Assembly (NCBI GenBank): GCA_018663505.1
Contig: JABJQG010000021.1
Location: 1 to 55,918 of the forward strand
DNA: 55,918 nt
Source of the DNA: Pseudobdellovibrionaceae bacterium
Lineage (GTDB): Bacteria > Bdellovibrionota > Bdellovibrionia > Bdellovibrionales > UBA1609
Direction of reading: 5' to 3'
A program made the position numbers and the translations under genes. The notes beneath the pieces are model-generated. The model ran no database searches. It saw only the letters and a program-made list of their open reading frames with translations, and had not been told where the DNA came from. How positions within the stretch are numbered: the first letter of the stretch is position 1; each line of letters starts with the position of its first letter. Below, piece by piece: positions 18,401 to 26,229 of the stretch.

Positions 18401-19321
18401 GAAATAAAGAAAGTCGCTGATAAGTTTAAAGAACAAGCTATTAAGAATTATGAAATGACTATTGCAAAAGCCTATGAGTTTGAAGTTTATGGAAAATGGG
18501 TGTCGGCTACGCTTAATAATTTGAAGAATCTTCACCCAGAAAAAGTTAGAGGACTTGATTTTAAAGCGTATATTACTCGCCTTCCTGATGATTTGGAAAA
18601 TAAAAAAGGACTATCAAAAGCTCCAGTTCAAGACATTGAGGCGTTATATAAAGCTAAGGGGGGTGCAGATGAGAAACAGTTGGTTGCAGCCTCTGCAAAA
18701 ATTTTATTAAAACACCCTGGTGACTTATACACTTTAACTACTTTGAGTTTGCATTACTATAATAAGAAGTACTTTGGTCTGTCAAAAATTATACTGAACA
18801 GAATCGTTGAAGCGTTTCCGAAAGAGCCTTCAGTTTATAATAATTTGGCGGTAGTTAACTTAGCTGAAGGTAATTTTAAAAAAGCTCTTTTTAATTTCCG
18901 ACAGTCTTTAAAGCATAACCCTGATTATCAAGTAGCTTCTGCTAATTTAGGATCAATTTATATTGAGTACTTGGACTATAAGAGAGCTTATGCTCCATTA
19001 GAAAATGGATTTAGAGTTGTAGAGGGGAAACTTAAAAATAAAGATTTAAGTGCTTTCAAAGTTGCTAATAACTACGCCATTGCTCTTTATGGCAAAGGAG
19101 AGCTTGAAAAATCTAAAAGGCTACTAAAAAAACTTATGGATTATGGAGCTCGTGAAGAATCCATTTATATCAATTATATTACTTTAGTTGTTAATTACAT
19201 GGATGATAGTGATGATGCTTTAAAAGTAATAAGTAAGCTTAAATTCATTTCTGAGAACCAACAAATTTTAAATAAGGCCAAAAAACTTGAAGAGAAGATC
19301 TATGAAAAAGATAATAAATAG
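15455..19321 (+). CDS. giant periplasmic TPR protein, GltD-like by size and context
   Basis: This is a 1288-residue exported protein with a signal peptide (MKYIYILLFLFISVLHVNVEA) and a lysine-rich linker to about residue 85. The remainder is built almost wholly of TPR-type helical hairpins. Clear examples are DQAYFFLGYNYFELYKIDKA, AYFAIAEYYFDNEKWQDALK, KYKLASLYYAYNHLDEAIEG and the C-terminal VYNNLAVVNLAEGNFKKAL and ASANLGSIYIEYLDYKRAY. There are a dozen or more repeats by eye. Very long periplasmic TPR proteins occur in the Myxococcus gliding complex (GltD/AgnA). Here it lies between a smaller TPR protein and the FHA/TonB-like protein, consistent with a protein-protein scaffold across the periplasm. 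Lysine content is very high. Confidence 0.8.
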   Translation: MKYIYILLFLFISVLHVNVEAKKRVYKTQTIGDIFQKIEKKSQKVKLKKAQTALPQIKKSRKTKIKKTELRSIKPPSSSKFIKGNSQEAELEKYTDREIKQLYVLTRQYRRSKRRGEIWLRLAEAYVDKSKIVEYRLQNEYDKNIIKYKKGKLKRRPKLSLKEASSYNLKAIKLYEWFLRDFPKDSKVDQAYFFLGYNYFELYKIDKALGYYRRLTKEFPKSKYVSEAYFAIAEYYFDNEKWQDALKSYYAVSKIKVSRLYTFALYKLAWCHYKSGNVKKAMAYLERVIREGRNQTSDSARKIRLADEAKKDLIPFFAELGAYKNAESYFSKVVRSGEIDRMIERLAYYYADTGNKKGARFYFKKMIRKNPNAPKSFEYQNQIVNLYLTATKSKIFKQELYHWVEYYGPKGRWALKNAKAKALVNKSKELVEASLRAYTLQNHQTAQNSHGAQSTSAAKNGYELYFKTFVSTPYLGDMHFFFGEMMFDLKKYKIAAKHYIWVVENDKKKKGKYYKKSLLNSILALEKHLPTDKEISKIVGKSKAKIPLDKVTKSFVIAASKFVKEQPKASNVDDIKYKLASLYYAYNHLDEAIEGYKNIVKEHPKSKYASSSGHLILDLYNKKKDYIALENAAQAMLKIPSIAKAKFGLEVKSILQRSSFKQAQDLESDKEFVKSAKAYERFALKYKKSKLLNSARFNAAVNYERSGDIGQAIVMYELVVNKAGNSNKPLVSQSRKILAYLYEASGQFKKAASFYEKSAAENRKNSYGADFYYNAAVLREGMRFYSAAINNYKSYYKLTKNKNKEEAYYYIAEIWNKRGKTAKAIENYKKYMNLNPKDPNYVVAATFKIAKLYEKNKNKKKYLKWYGKTIAVYKSLRNRVEYEAKEYAAESQFKLTYEIYLKFKAIKIPKNPAAQQKAVAKKLSLIEYLTKQLKKTIKYEAGNQTIASMSLIAQSYQHMMASVIKAPLPKGLNKEEVKIYKLEIKKVADKFKEQAIKNYEMTIAKAYEFEVYGKWVSATLNNLKNLHPEKVRGLDFKAYITRLPDDLENKKGLSKAPVQDIEALYKAKGGADEKQLVAASAKILLKHPGDLYTLTTLSLHYYNKKYFGLSKIILNRIVEAFPKEPSVYNNLAVVNLAEGNFKKALFNFRQSLKHNPDYQVASANLGSIYIEYLDYKRAYAPLENGFRVVEGKLKNKDLSAFKVANNYAIALYGKGELEKSKRLLKKLMDYGAREESIYINYITLVVNYMDDSDDALKVISKLKFISENQQILNKAKKLEEKIYEKDNK

Positions 19322-19598
19322 TAAGCTTTTAATTATTGTTTTAATTGTATTGTTTTTACCCCTTAGCCTTTGGTCTAAGCCGAAAGGTAAAGCTACAGGT
19401 AAAAAGTCTAGTAAAAAGAACACAGTTATCAATTTTGACGATGAATTGATCGTTGGTGAGAACCAAAAGCCAGAATTGTTTTACCTTCTGCAAAAAAAAC
19501 AATATAATTATAAAAAGTTAATAAAGTTAAGAGAACATTTTTTACCCGAACTTAGAAACACCAGTGAAGACTACAGCCGAGATGGGAGAAGTGATTGA
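19302..19598 (+). CDS. small exported protein of the Glt-like cluster
   Basis: This 98-residue protein starts with a hydrophobic signal or anchor segment (LLIIVLIVLFLPLSLWS). A Lys/Gly/Ser-rich stretch follows, then a conserved-looking block INFDDELIVGENQKPELFYLLQ and a charged helix ending in EDYSRDGRSD. I do not recognise a named family. Similar short proteins with a DELI...KPELFYLLQ block may accompany Glt-type clusters; that is recollection, not a search. It overlaps the end of the giant TPR gene by 20 bases and the next gene by 4. ATG 19302 is chosen over an upstream TTG. Confidence 0.7.
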   Translation: MKKIINSKLLIIVLIVLFLPLSLWSKPKGKATGKKSSKKNTVINFDDELIVGENQKPELFYLLQKKQYNYKKLIKLREHFLPELRNTSEDYSRDGRSD

Positions 19599-21697
19599 AG
19601 CAGCCTGTTTTTATAAGAATCTATTCTAATCAACAATTGCAGGAAATAAAACAATTTCCTGATGCTCAGATTATTATTGGAAGTGGCGATGATGCTCAAC
19701 TTCAACTTGAAGGAGAGGGACTATCTTCACTTCATGCTATGATTGAGGAGCGCACTGATGGATATTATCTTACTGATTTAGGTTCTGAATCGGGAACTTT
19801 TGTTGAAGAACAAAAAATTGTTGAACATAAACTTGAAACGGGTAGTTCATTTAGTCTTGGTTCATATACAATTGAGTTTTTCATAGGGGTACCTAAGCCC
19901 TCAAAGTTACAATCAAAACCACCTCTATTAAAACACTTAGACAAGGCGAAGCCAGCAACGCCATCTTTACCTACGAATAAAGAAATTAAGGTAGCTAGCC
20001 CGATTAAAGAAAAATCTTCAGAAAAAAAAACAACTGGTGTTGAGACCCCTGTTCTTCCTAAAACTACTACTGGGAGTGCACCAAAAAAGAATACAATTGA
20101 GAACAAAGACTCGGGCACTACTAAAAAAGTGAATACTAAGGTACCACCCGCTGTTCAGGAAAAAAACACACCCATCAAGGGGTCTAAAAATGAAAAATTT
20201 GATCCCAATAAATTCTCTAAAAGAACATTTGCTCCAGCTAGTGAAATTAAAGACTTATCTAATGTCATTAGCCCAGCTACTGGATCTCGGGTACAGGTCG
20301 TTGTTGCCTGGAAAGAAAGAGTATTAAGTACTTATTACTACAATCATGGCCAATCCGTGAGCATTGGCTCTTCACCAGCCAACGATATAGTTGTACCATT
20401 GGTTGGCTTTTCAAAAACCTCATTTAAACTTTTTAGTTTTGAACAGTCATTGAAGGTATACCTAAGCCCTGAGATGAAGGGGGAATATACACAGCATGGT
20501 CATAATCTTAGTTTATCTGAGCTGATGATGAGTAATGCATTTCCCAAAAAAGGAGAGCTTTTTGAGGTTGAGTTAGCTCAGAACGAAATGTTAAAAATTG
20601 GTTTTGCTAGTGATGAAATGCATATTTATATAAAGTATGCCGAAGAGTCTACAAAGCCTATTGTTGGACCATTTCTTGATTTAAGCTTTTCAGAATTTAC
20701 GAGTATTATTTTTGCAATTCTGACTGTTGCTATATTTGGGCTCTATATGCTGATTTACTCGCCTGATATAGAGGAAGAGCTGAAGCAAGATCAACCTATT
20801 CGTCGGGCCGTAGTTACATTCAGGCCGCCTAAGGTTAAGCCCCCTACTCCACCAAAAAAAGAAGCTGTAGTTGGTCGAGTAGCTGTAAGGAAGCCCAAAC
20901 CTAAGAAGACTAAGTTACGGGCGACCTCCGTAAAAAATATTAAAAAGAAATCTGGAAAATCAGCTAAGGTTGCCAGTTCAAAGCCAAAGAAACGTAGACG
21001 CAGAAGGGGATCAGCCCGTAAGGGTGGAGCTGTTAAGACAGGTAAAAGTGGATCAACAGCAAAAACTAAAACGCGTAATTTAAAAAAGTTTGGAATGTTT
21101 GGAGCTTTTGGTGGCAAAGGCGCAAATACGAAGTTAGATAAAGTTTTTGATGGTGCTGGTGGTATTAGTGGATTAAGTGGTACGAACACTGGTTTTAGTG
21201 GGCAGAAAAGCCAGAGAAAAGGTTCAAATTTAGGTTCACGACTCAAAGCTACAGGAGTATCTGGGAAAACATCATCAACGGTAGCTATTGGCGACGTTGG
21301 CACTAAAGGGAAGGGAACAGGGATTTCTGGAACTGGTACAGGGGGTTTTGGTAGTCATCAAAAAGTAAATGTAAAATTAGCGGGTAATGAAGCTGAGTTT
21401 ATAGGGACTATTGACCGTGAAGCTATTCGTCGTGTTTTAAATGCCGAAAAAAGAGCTTTTGCTCATTGTTATAATGTGGAATTAAAGAAAAATTCTAATG
21501 TATATGGAAAGCTCAAACTTCAATGGACTATTATTGAAGGGGGAGAGGTTGAAAAAGTAAAAGTAGTATCTAACACAACTGGTAGTAAAAAAATTGCTAG
21601 ATGTATGATGAATAAATTGGAAAATTTAAGGTTTCCGGAGCCACCGCCTGATCAGCAGGCAACAGTGGTTTACCCTTGGGTATTTTCGACACAATAA
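19595..21697 (+). CDS. FHA-domain / AgmX-PglI (TonB-like) C-terminal protein, GltG-like
   Basis: This 700-residue protein likely links cytoplasmic signalling to the periplasm. An N-terminal FHA domain lies at about 20-95 (IIIGSGDDAQLQLE, SSLHAMI, DLGSESGTFV). A second, degenerate FHA-like region lies near 235-350 (VSIGSSPANDIVV). One membrane helix at about 370-390 (IIFAILTVAIFGLYMLI) is followed by a long Pro/Lys/Arg- then Gly/Ser-rich tether. The C-terminal AgmX/PglI-type domain (about 605-698) has the paired cysteines AFAHCYN and IARCMMNKL and ends in LRFPEPP. This matches the design of Myxococcus GltG/GltJ. The TTG start has GGGAG seven bases upstream. TolQ/TolR-like genes follow. Confidence 0.85.
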   Translation: MKQPVFIRIYSNQQLQEIKQFPDAQIIIGSGDDAQLQLEGEGLSSLHAMIEERTDGYYLTDLGSESGTFVEEQKIVEHKLETGSSFSLGSYTIEFFIGVPKPSKLQSKPPLLKHLDKAKPATPSLPTNKEIKVASPIKEKSSEKKTTGVETPVLPKTTTGSAPKKNTIENKDSGTTKKVNTKVPPAVQEKNTPIKGSKNEKFDPNKFSKRTFAPASEIKDLSNVISPATGSRVQVVVAWKERVLSTYYYNHGQSVSIGSSPANDIVVPLVGFSKTSFKLFSFEQSLKVYLSPEMKGEYTQHGHNLSLSELMMSNAFPKKGELFEVELAQNEMLKIGFASDEMHIYIKYAEESTKPIVGPFLDLSFSEFTSIIFAILTVAIFGLYMLIYSPDIEEELKQDQPIRRAVVTFRPPKVKPPTPPKKEAVVGRVAVRKPKPKKTKLRATSVKNIKKKSGKSAKVASSKPKKRRRRRGSARKGGAVKTGKSGSTAKTKTRNLKKFGMFGAFGGKGANTKLDKVFDGAGGISGLSGTNTGFSGQKSQRKGSNLGSRLKATGVSGKTSSTVAIGDVGTKGKGTGISGTGTGGFGSHQKVNVKLAGNEAEFIGTIDREAIRRVLNAEKRAFAHCYNVELKKNSNVYGKLKLQWTIIEGGEVEKVKVVSNTTGSKKIARCMMNKLENLRFPEPPPDQQATVVYPWVFSTQ

Positions 21698-21712
21698 TAA
21701 GGAGGAGTGGTT

Positions 21713-22399
21713 GTGGAAGAGGTAATAGCAGGACAGGTTGTAGAGCATTGCAAGCAGTATGATAATTTTATTGGAAGATCCTTTTGTGAAGGTGGACCAA
21801 TAATGTATGTGATTGCTGTTGTGGGTGTATTAACCACATTTTTAATTATTGAAAGGCTGTGGACATTACATCGTCTCTCCATAGATAAGTCACATTTGAA
21901 TGAAAATTTATTTTCCATGCTATTGCGTGGTGATGTAAAGCAAAGCATAGCATTTTGTGAATCCAAATCCACGCCGTTAACAAATACACTTAAGGCGGGA
22001 CTTATTCAGGTGTTAAATAAAAGACCTGATGAAGAGGTTCAGGTTGCTATGGATGCTTCTGTACTCAGAGAAACGCCAAGGTTAGAGGGCTGGACACAGT
22101 TTTTAGCGGTATTTGGAAACGTAGCCGTTTTAATTGGGTTACTTGGAACAATTAGTGGAATGATTGGATCCTTTGGTGGGGTTGCTGATGCAGATGCAGC
22201 CACAAAAGCTGCAAAGCTCGCAAGTGGTATTTCAGAAGCCTTAAACTGTACAGCTTTTGGCCTATTTGTAGCGATTATTGCAATTGTTGCATATGGATTT
22301 TTTCAAGTAAGGATTGGTCGAATTATTAATGACATGCTTGAAAGCAGTATGAACTTAATGAATTTAGTTACGGCTAATAGAGATAAAATGAAGATTTAG
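21713..22399 (+). CDS. TolQ/ExbB/MotA-type proton-channel subunit (AglR-like)
   Basis: This 228-residue inner-membrane protein has three helices. One is at about 28-48 (MYVIAVVGVLTTFLIIERLW). The second and third flank the typical loop at 130-200 (LAVFGNVAVLIGLLGTISGM, then GLFVAIIAIVAYGFFQVRI), with the family motif LIGLLGTISGMIGSF and the conserved region SEALNCTAFGL. It would form the pentameric stator part of a proton-driven motor with the two downstream ExbD/TolR-like proteins, as AglR does with AglQ and AglS. GTG 21713 is chosen because GGAGGA lies five to six bases upstream; GTG 21707 overlaps that sequence. Confidence 0.9.
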   Translation: MEEVIAGQVVEHCKQYDNFIGRSFCEGGPIMYVIAVVGVLTTFLIIERLWTLHRLSIDKSHLNENLFSMLLRGDVKQSIAFCESKSTPLTNTLKAGLIQVLNKRPDEEVQVAMDASVLRETPRLEGWTQFLAVFGNVAVLIGLLGTISGMIGSFGGVADADAATKAAKLASGISEALNCTAFGLFVAIIAIVAYGFFQVRIGRIINDMLESSMNLMNLVTANRDKMKI

Positions 22400-22418
22400 T
22401 AACGATAAAGAGAGAGTT

Positions 22419-22886
22419 ATGCAGGTATCAGATAGTCATAGTAGAGAAGTTGCGGTAGAGCCAAATATTGTTCCATTCATTGATTTAATGAGTGTGTTAA
22501 TTATATTTCTACTGATCACTGCGGTTTGGTCACAGGTTTCCATGATTCAAATTGGTAGCTCTATCTATGGTAAAAAATCAGATGATAAGGTAGTTCAGGC
22601 TCCTCCTAGAGCTGAGGTCCCTTTTCGCTTAGATGTGCAACCTAGTGGCTTTCAGATTGTTTTTTCTAAACAAGTAATTAAGGTTCCTAAAGTGAGTGGT
22701 GAGTATAACGTAGCAGCGCTTCTTGTAGAGTTAAAAAGTGTAAAACAAAAATATCCTGACAAGCAAGATGCAGTGATTACGGTTGTAGATTCGTTACCTT
22801 ATGGCTCTTTGATAAAGGGAATGGATGGTTTGCTTCAGGCAGGTTTTCCACAAATATCCGTAGCAACTTCGGGGGTCAATGAATAA
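22419..22886 (+). CDS. TolR/ExbD-type proton-channel subunit 1 (AglQ/AglS-like)
   Basis: This 155-residue protein has one N-terminal membrane helix with the proton-carrying aspartate in VPFIDLMSVLIIFLLITAVW (Asp22). A periplasmic domain with the ExbD/TolR fold follows (FRLDVQPSGFQIVFSKQ, DAVITVVDSLPYGSLIKGMD). It starts 20 bases after the TolQ-like gene and overlaps the following ExbD-like gene by one base (TAATG). Two non-identical TolR-like subunits beside one TolQ-like protein is the composition seen in Myxococcus AglRQS, which supports the Glt interpretation over a plain Tol-Pal system. Confidence 0.88.
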   Translation: MQVSDSHSREVAVEPNIVPFIDLMSVLIIFLLITAVWSQVSMIQIGSSIYGKKSDDKVVQAPPRAEVPFRLDVQPSGFQIVFSKQVIKVPKVSGEYNVAALLVELKSVKQKYPDKQDAVITVVDSLPYGSLIKGMDGLLQAGFPQISVATSGVNE

Positions 22887-23458
22887 TGGCAATTTACGTA
22901 CCTGGGAAAAGAAATAGACATAATAAAGCACTGAATAAAAAACGTTCTGTTGTTGCAACGCTATCGTTGACGGCCATGGTGGATATGTTTACGGTGCTAG
23001 TGGTTTTTTTATTACAAAACTATGCGGTCACTGGAGAGGTTTTAGAGATTCCAAATGGAGTAGTTTTGCCTCAAGCCTCTGCTGTAAAAGAAATTAAACC
23101 ATCGAATGTAATTGTAGTTTCAAGAGATCGAATTACTTTAAACAATGCTGATATAGATTCTTATTTAAATATTCGAGAACAAAAAGATTGGATGATCTAT
23201 AAGTTAAGATCTCAGGTAGAAAAGCTAATTGCTAAAGGAAAGAGAGAGAAAAACACTCTTGTTGGTAAAATAAAAACCAAAGTTGAAGAGAAAAATAAAA
23301 AGAAAGATTCTGTAGAAAAGTTTCTAAAAATTACCATTCAGGCAGATGAAGAGGTGGACTTTCTAACAGTTAAAAAAATCATGTATACTATCACCGAGGC
23401 CGGCATTGTGGAAATAAACTTTGCTGTTGTGAAGCGACCAAAGCCAGATGAAGTTTAA
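22886..23458 (+). CDS. TolR/ExbD-type proton-channel subunit 2 (AglQ/AglS-like)
   Basis: This 190-residue protein has a basic N-terminus (GKRNRHNKALNKKRSV). Its single membrane helix contains the essential aspartate (LTAMVDMFTVLVVFLLQNYA). The periplasmic domain carries a highly charged insertion of about 40 residues (KREKNTLVGKIKTKVEEKN) that is longer than in the neighbouring subunit. It ends with a TolR-like strand-helix unit (IMYTITEAGIVEINFAVV). It is the last gene of the operon that starts at 13019. The insertion may help it pair with a different periplasmic partner (inference). Confidence 0.87.
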   Translation: MAIYVPGKRNRHNKALNKKRSVVATLSLTAMVDMFTVLVVFLLQNYAVTGEVLEIPNGVVLPQASAVKEIKPSNVIVVSRDRITLNNADIDSYLNIREQKDWMIYKLRSQVEKLIAKGKREKNTLVGKIKTKVEEKNKKKDSVEKFLKITIQADEEVDFLTVKKIMYTITEAGIVEINFAVVKRPKPDEV

Positions 23459-23493
23459 TTTTTAAACTAAGAAATGATTTGTATAAGTTGCGA

Positions 23494-24192
23494 CTAAGCT
23501 GCCATTTTTGATTCTTTTACTGAGTTTTTAATATATTCAATAATACTAGATTTTGCTTCAGCGCTGATGCCGTCGTATTGCAAACCCGCATAATGATTAT
23601 CACCAATATATTTTACTTTGGCTTTGATTCTAAATTTTTTGTTTAACTGTGAACTATCAATATCAAGTAATATTTCTTGTCCCGTTGTTAGGCTTTTAAT
23701 ACCACGAATGCCCATTCCGCCTTCGCTTATTGAGCAAAGGTCTCCAACTATTTTATTGTCGTTGACACTTAATGTGGCTGTTCCAGAAATTGGAATACGT
23801 GGGTGCTTTCGTACATCAATACTTAAATCCATTACGATGTCATGGAAATCAAATAAGGAAGCCCACTCATCCATTCCTTTTGTCCAAATTAAAATATTTA
23901 GATTCTGTGTATTCATAAGTGAGAGTTTTTTAATCAATTCGGCTCGTGTAAATGGTCCAAAACTTTCATCATTAAACGCATAATGCCATGTGTTTTGATT
24001 GATAGAAGCCTGTTCTGAACCAATGTTGCTGAGAGCTGATGTCCAATCTACAATATTGAACCACTCTTGTTGTGGACGTCCCCATATGAGAGCATCTGAG
24101 GGAATGAACCCTTCATCTATTTGTGCCAGCACTTGCTCTGAACTTAGAGGGCCAGAAACTAAATTATTGTCTAAAACAAACCACTTAATCAT
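23494..24192 (-). CDS. GYF-GYF-PilZ domain protein
   Basis: This 232-residue cytoplasmic protein holds two GYF_2-like domains. One is at about 3-50 (WFVLDNNLVSGPLSSEQVL...LIWGRPQQEW) and one at about 68-115 (WHYAFNDESFGPFTRAELI...LIWTKGMDEW). A C-terminal PilZ domain follows (about 125-225), with the c-di-GMP-binding RxxxR in RKHPR and a near-canonical ISxGG in SISEGGMGIRG (serine replaces the usual Asp/Asn before it). It converges with the Glt-like operon, 35 bases from its end. GYF domains also occur in Myxococcus GltJ. A c-di-GMP-responsive adaptor for the neighbouring machine is plausible but inferred. Confidence 0.85.
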   Translation of the reverse strand: MIKWFVLDNNLVSGPLSSEQVLAQIDEGFIPSDALIWGRPQQEWFNIVDWTSALSNIGSEQASINQNTWHYAFNDESFGPFTRAELIKKLSLMNTQNLNILIWTKGMDEWASLFDFHDIVMDLSIDVRKHPRIPISGTATLSVNDNKIVGDLCSISEGGMGIRGIKSLTTGQEILLDIDSSQLNKKFRIKAKVKYIGDNHYAGLQYDGISAEAKSSIIEYIKNSVKESKMAA

Positions 24193-24401
24193 ATTTAGGC
24201 TATCGGCTCTTATTAAGGAAAACTATAACTATATGCTGCTTTTTACTTGGCTTTAGTCGCTAGACTTTAGTTCTGTTAAGCTGACTGTGTAGAGGGTTGT
24301 TTAATCTTGTTTGGGTTTTGGGCAATTTCTGGAGCTTCACTCTTAAATGCGAGATGCTATAAAATTTTCTAGACACTCTGGATAGAGGTGGTAAAGATGA
24401 A

Positions 24402-25376
24402 GTGCGTATGAAAAAAATTATTCCCATATTTTTAGGCCTTTTATTTGTGTTTTTAATTGTAGAGATACTATTATTATCTCCTAGTGATTTAGACCTGGTT
24501 GTGGATAAGAAAGATGGACAAGGGCTTATGAGCAATAACGCTAGCGCGGACCAGATCATGCGTGGTGTACACCTTATGGAAGCTAGTGAGGGCCATCGAG
24601 AGTGGGAGTTGTGGTCTGATACAGCAATTAGCTTTAAATCTGCAAATCGCTGGGAGTTAGAAAAAGTGAAGGTTATCTTTTTTTCTGATAAAGGTGACTT
24701 TACTGTAACTGGAAAAAAGGGGTTCATAAATACTGATACAAAAGATTTGGAAGTTCATGGGGATGTAGAGGTTCATTCGAAGAATGGTTACGTATTTTAT
24801 ACTCAAAAAACAAATTACATCTCTAAACAGAAGAAGCTTATCAGTCCAACATCTGTTAAAATGTTTGGGCCAAAGGATGAGCGTGGATTTAGAATGAACC
24901 TTGTTGGGGATGGCCTTGAGTCCTTGGTGAAAACATCATTTATTGAAATTTTAGGTAATGTTAAGGCTGTTAAGACAGTGAATAAAGACAAAACTATTAA
25001 TATTAAGTCAAAAAGAGCTCAGCTGAGTGGAGCATCTGACTTTGTCCAATTTATTGAAGATGTGATTATGGATATGAATGATTTAAGAATTTCTGGGAAT
25101 AACGCAAAATTTAACTACTCTGATGATAAAAAACTTGTTGAATCCATCTTTATGAAAGGCAACATTCGCGCTAGTGATAAAGACAAATGGGCCACTGCAG
25201 AAACTGCAACTGCATACTTGGAGGAAGATCGTTTCACCTTTAAAGGTGACCCACGACTAGTACAGGGAGCTGATGAACTTCGTGGTGAGGAAATTATTTA
25301 CCTAAAAGGTGGCGAAGAGGTCCAGGTTAAGGGCGCAAATATGAAGCTCAACAACGAAAAGTCTTCTGAAGAATAA
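24402..25376 (+). CDS. lptC: LPS export protein, LptC-type anchor fused to LptA/OstA-like domain
   Basis: This 324-residue protein has one N-terminal membrane anchor (KIIPIFLGLLFVFLIVEILLL). An LptC-like jellyroll follows (GVHLMEASEGHREWELWSD; FTVTGKKGFINTDTKDLEVH). A further stretch to about 300 has repeated OstA/LptA-type strands (INIKSKRAQLSGASDFVQF, ISGNNAKFNYSDDKKLVES, ATAETATAYLEEDRFTFKG). E. coli LptC is about 190 residues, so the extra length looks like a built-in LptA unit. lptB follows 41 bases later, as expected for the LPS export bridge. GTG 24402 or ATG 24408 could be the start; GAGGTGG lies ten bases before the GTG. Confidence 0.85.
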   Translation: MRMKKIIPIFLGLLFVFLIVEILLLSPSDLDLVVDKKDGQGLMSNNASADQIMRGVHLMEASEGHREWELWSDTAISFKSANRWELEKVKVIFFSDKGDFTVTGKKGFINTDTKDLEVHGDVEVHSKNGYVFYTQKTNYISKQKKLISPTSVKMFGPKDERGFRMNLVGDGLESLVKTSFIEILGNVKAVKTVNKDKTINIKSKRAQLSGASDFVQFIEDVIMDMNDLRISGNNAKFNYSDDKKLVESIFMKGNIRASDKDKWATAETATAYLEEDRFTFKGDPRLVQGADELRGEEIIYLKGGEEVQVKGANMKLNNEKSSEE

Positions 25377-25417
25377 TTTAATAGGAAAAAAATCAAAAAT
25401 TCGCTAGAATAGGCTAT

Positions 25418-26140
25418 ATGAGCCAGTTAGAAATTAAAGGAATATCCAAAACATACAAGCAGCGCCAAGTTGTTCGCAGTATTTCCTTCTCTGTTTCCTC
25501 CGGTCAGGTGGTTGGGCTTTTGGGTCCTAATGGGGCGGGGAAAACCACAAGTTTTTATATGGTCGTGGGACTGGTTACGCCAGATCAAGGCCAAGTTTCT
25601 GTGGATGAACAAGAAATAGGCCAGATGCCTATGTATGAAAGATCGAGATACGGCTTAAGTTACTTACCTCAGGAAGCCAGTATTTTTAGAAAGCTGACCG
25701 TGGAGGAGAACATACTTGTTGCTCTGGAGGCAGCTGGACTCACAGGAAACGAAAAAACATCTAGGCTAAATAAGCTACTATCCGATTTTTCCATAGAACA
25801 TATTAAAGAAAATTACGGTTACTCCTTGTCTGGGGGGGAAAGACGTAGGGTGGAAATTGCTCGTTCCCTAGGAAGGGAGCCTCGGTTTTTACTTTTAGAT
25901 GAGCCTTTTGCTGGTATTGACCCCATTGCTGTTGGTGAGATCCAAGGAATTATTACTAAACTACGAGAAAAAAATATTGGGATACTCATAACTGACCATA
26001 ATGTGAGGGAAACCTTAGGGATTTGTGACTATGCTTATATTTTAAAAGAAGGTAAGATTGAGGTGGAGGGCACGTCGGATGAAATTGCGGCTTCACCAAC
26101 GGCCAGAAAGTTTTACCTTGGCGAGAATTTTACTTTATAG
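25418..26140 (+). CDS. lptB: LPS export ABC transporter ATP-binding protein LptB
   Basis: LptB is the cytoplasmic ATPase that powers extraction of LPS from the inner membrane by LptFG. All motifs are intact in 240 residues: Walker A GPNGAGKTTS, the Q-loop LPQEASIFRKLTVEENI, signature LSGGERRRVEIARSL, Walker B FLLLDEPFAGIDP and the switch histidine in LITDHNV. The SIFRKLTVEEN stretch and the C-terminal YLGENFTL are typical of LptB. It lies between the lptC-type gene and rpoN, the same lptB-rpoN-hpf order seen in many Proteobacteria. Confidence 0.96.
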   Translation: MSQLEIKGISKTYKQRQVVRSISFSVSSGQVVGLLGPNGAGKTTSFYMVVGLVTPDQGQVSVDEQEIGQMPMYERSRYGLSYLPQEASIFRKLTVEENILVALEAAGLTGNEKTSRLNKLLSDFSIEHIKENYGYSLSGGERRRVEIARSLGREPRFLLLDEPFAGIDPIAVGEIQGIITKLREKNIGILITDHNVRETLGICDYAYILKEGKIEVEGTSDEIAASPTARKFYLGENFTL

Positions 26141-26229
26141 AATTTTGCAACAAACTCCGATAGGTAGTTACTGTGCATGAATATGAGACACGGCTTAGTC
26201 ATTAGGTTTGTGTCACGAAGGGAAGTTGA

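Noticed and set aside
12091-23458. Housekeeping Tol-Pal system
   Set aside because: There is no TolB or Pal gene, two TolR-like subunits are present, and the FHA-AgmX and giant TPR proteins do not belong to Tol-Pal.
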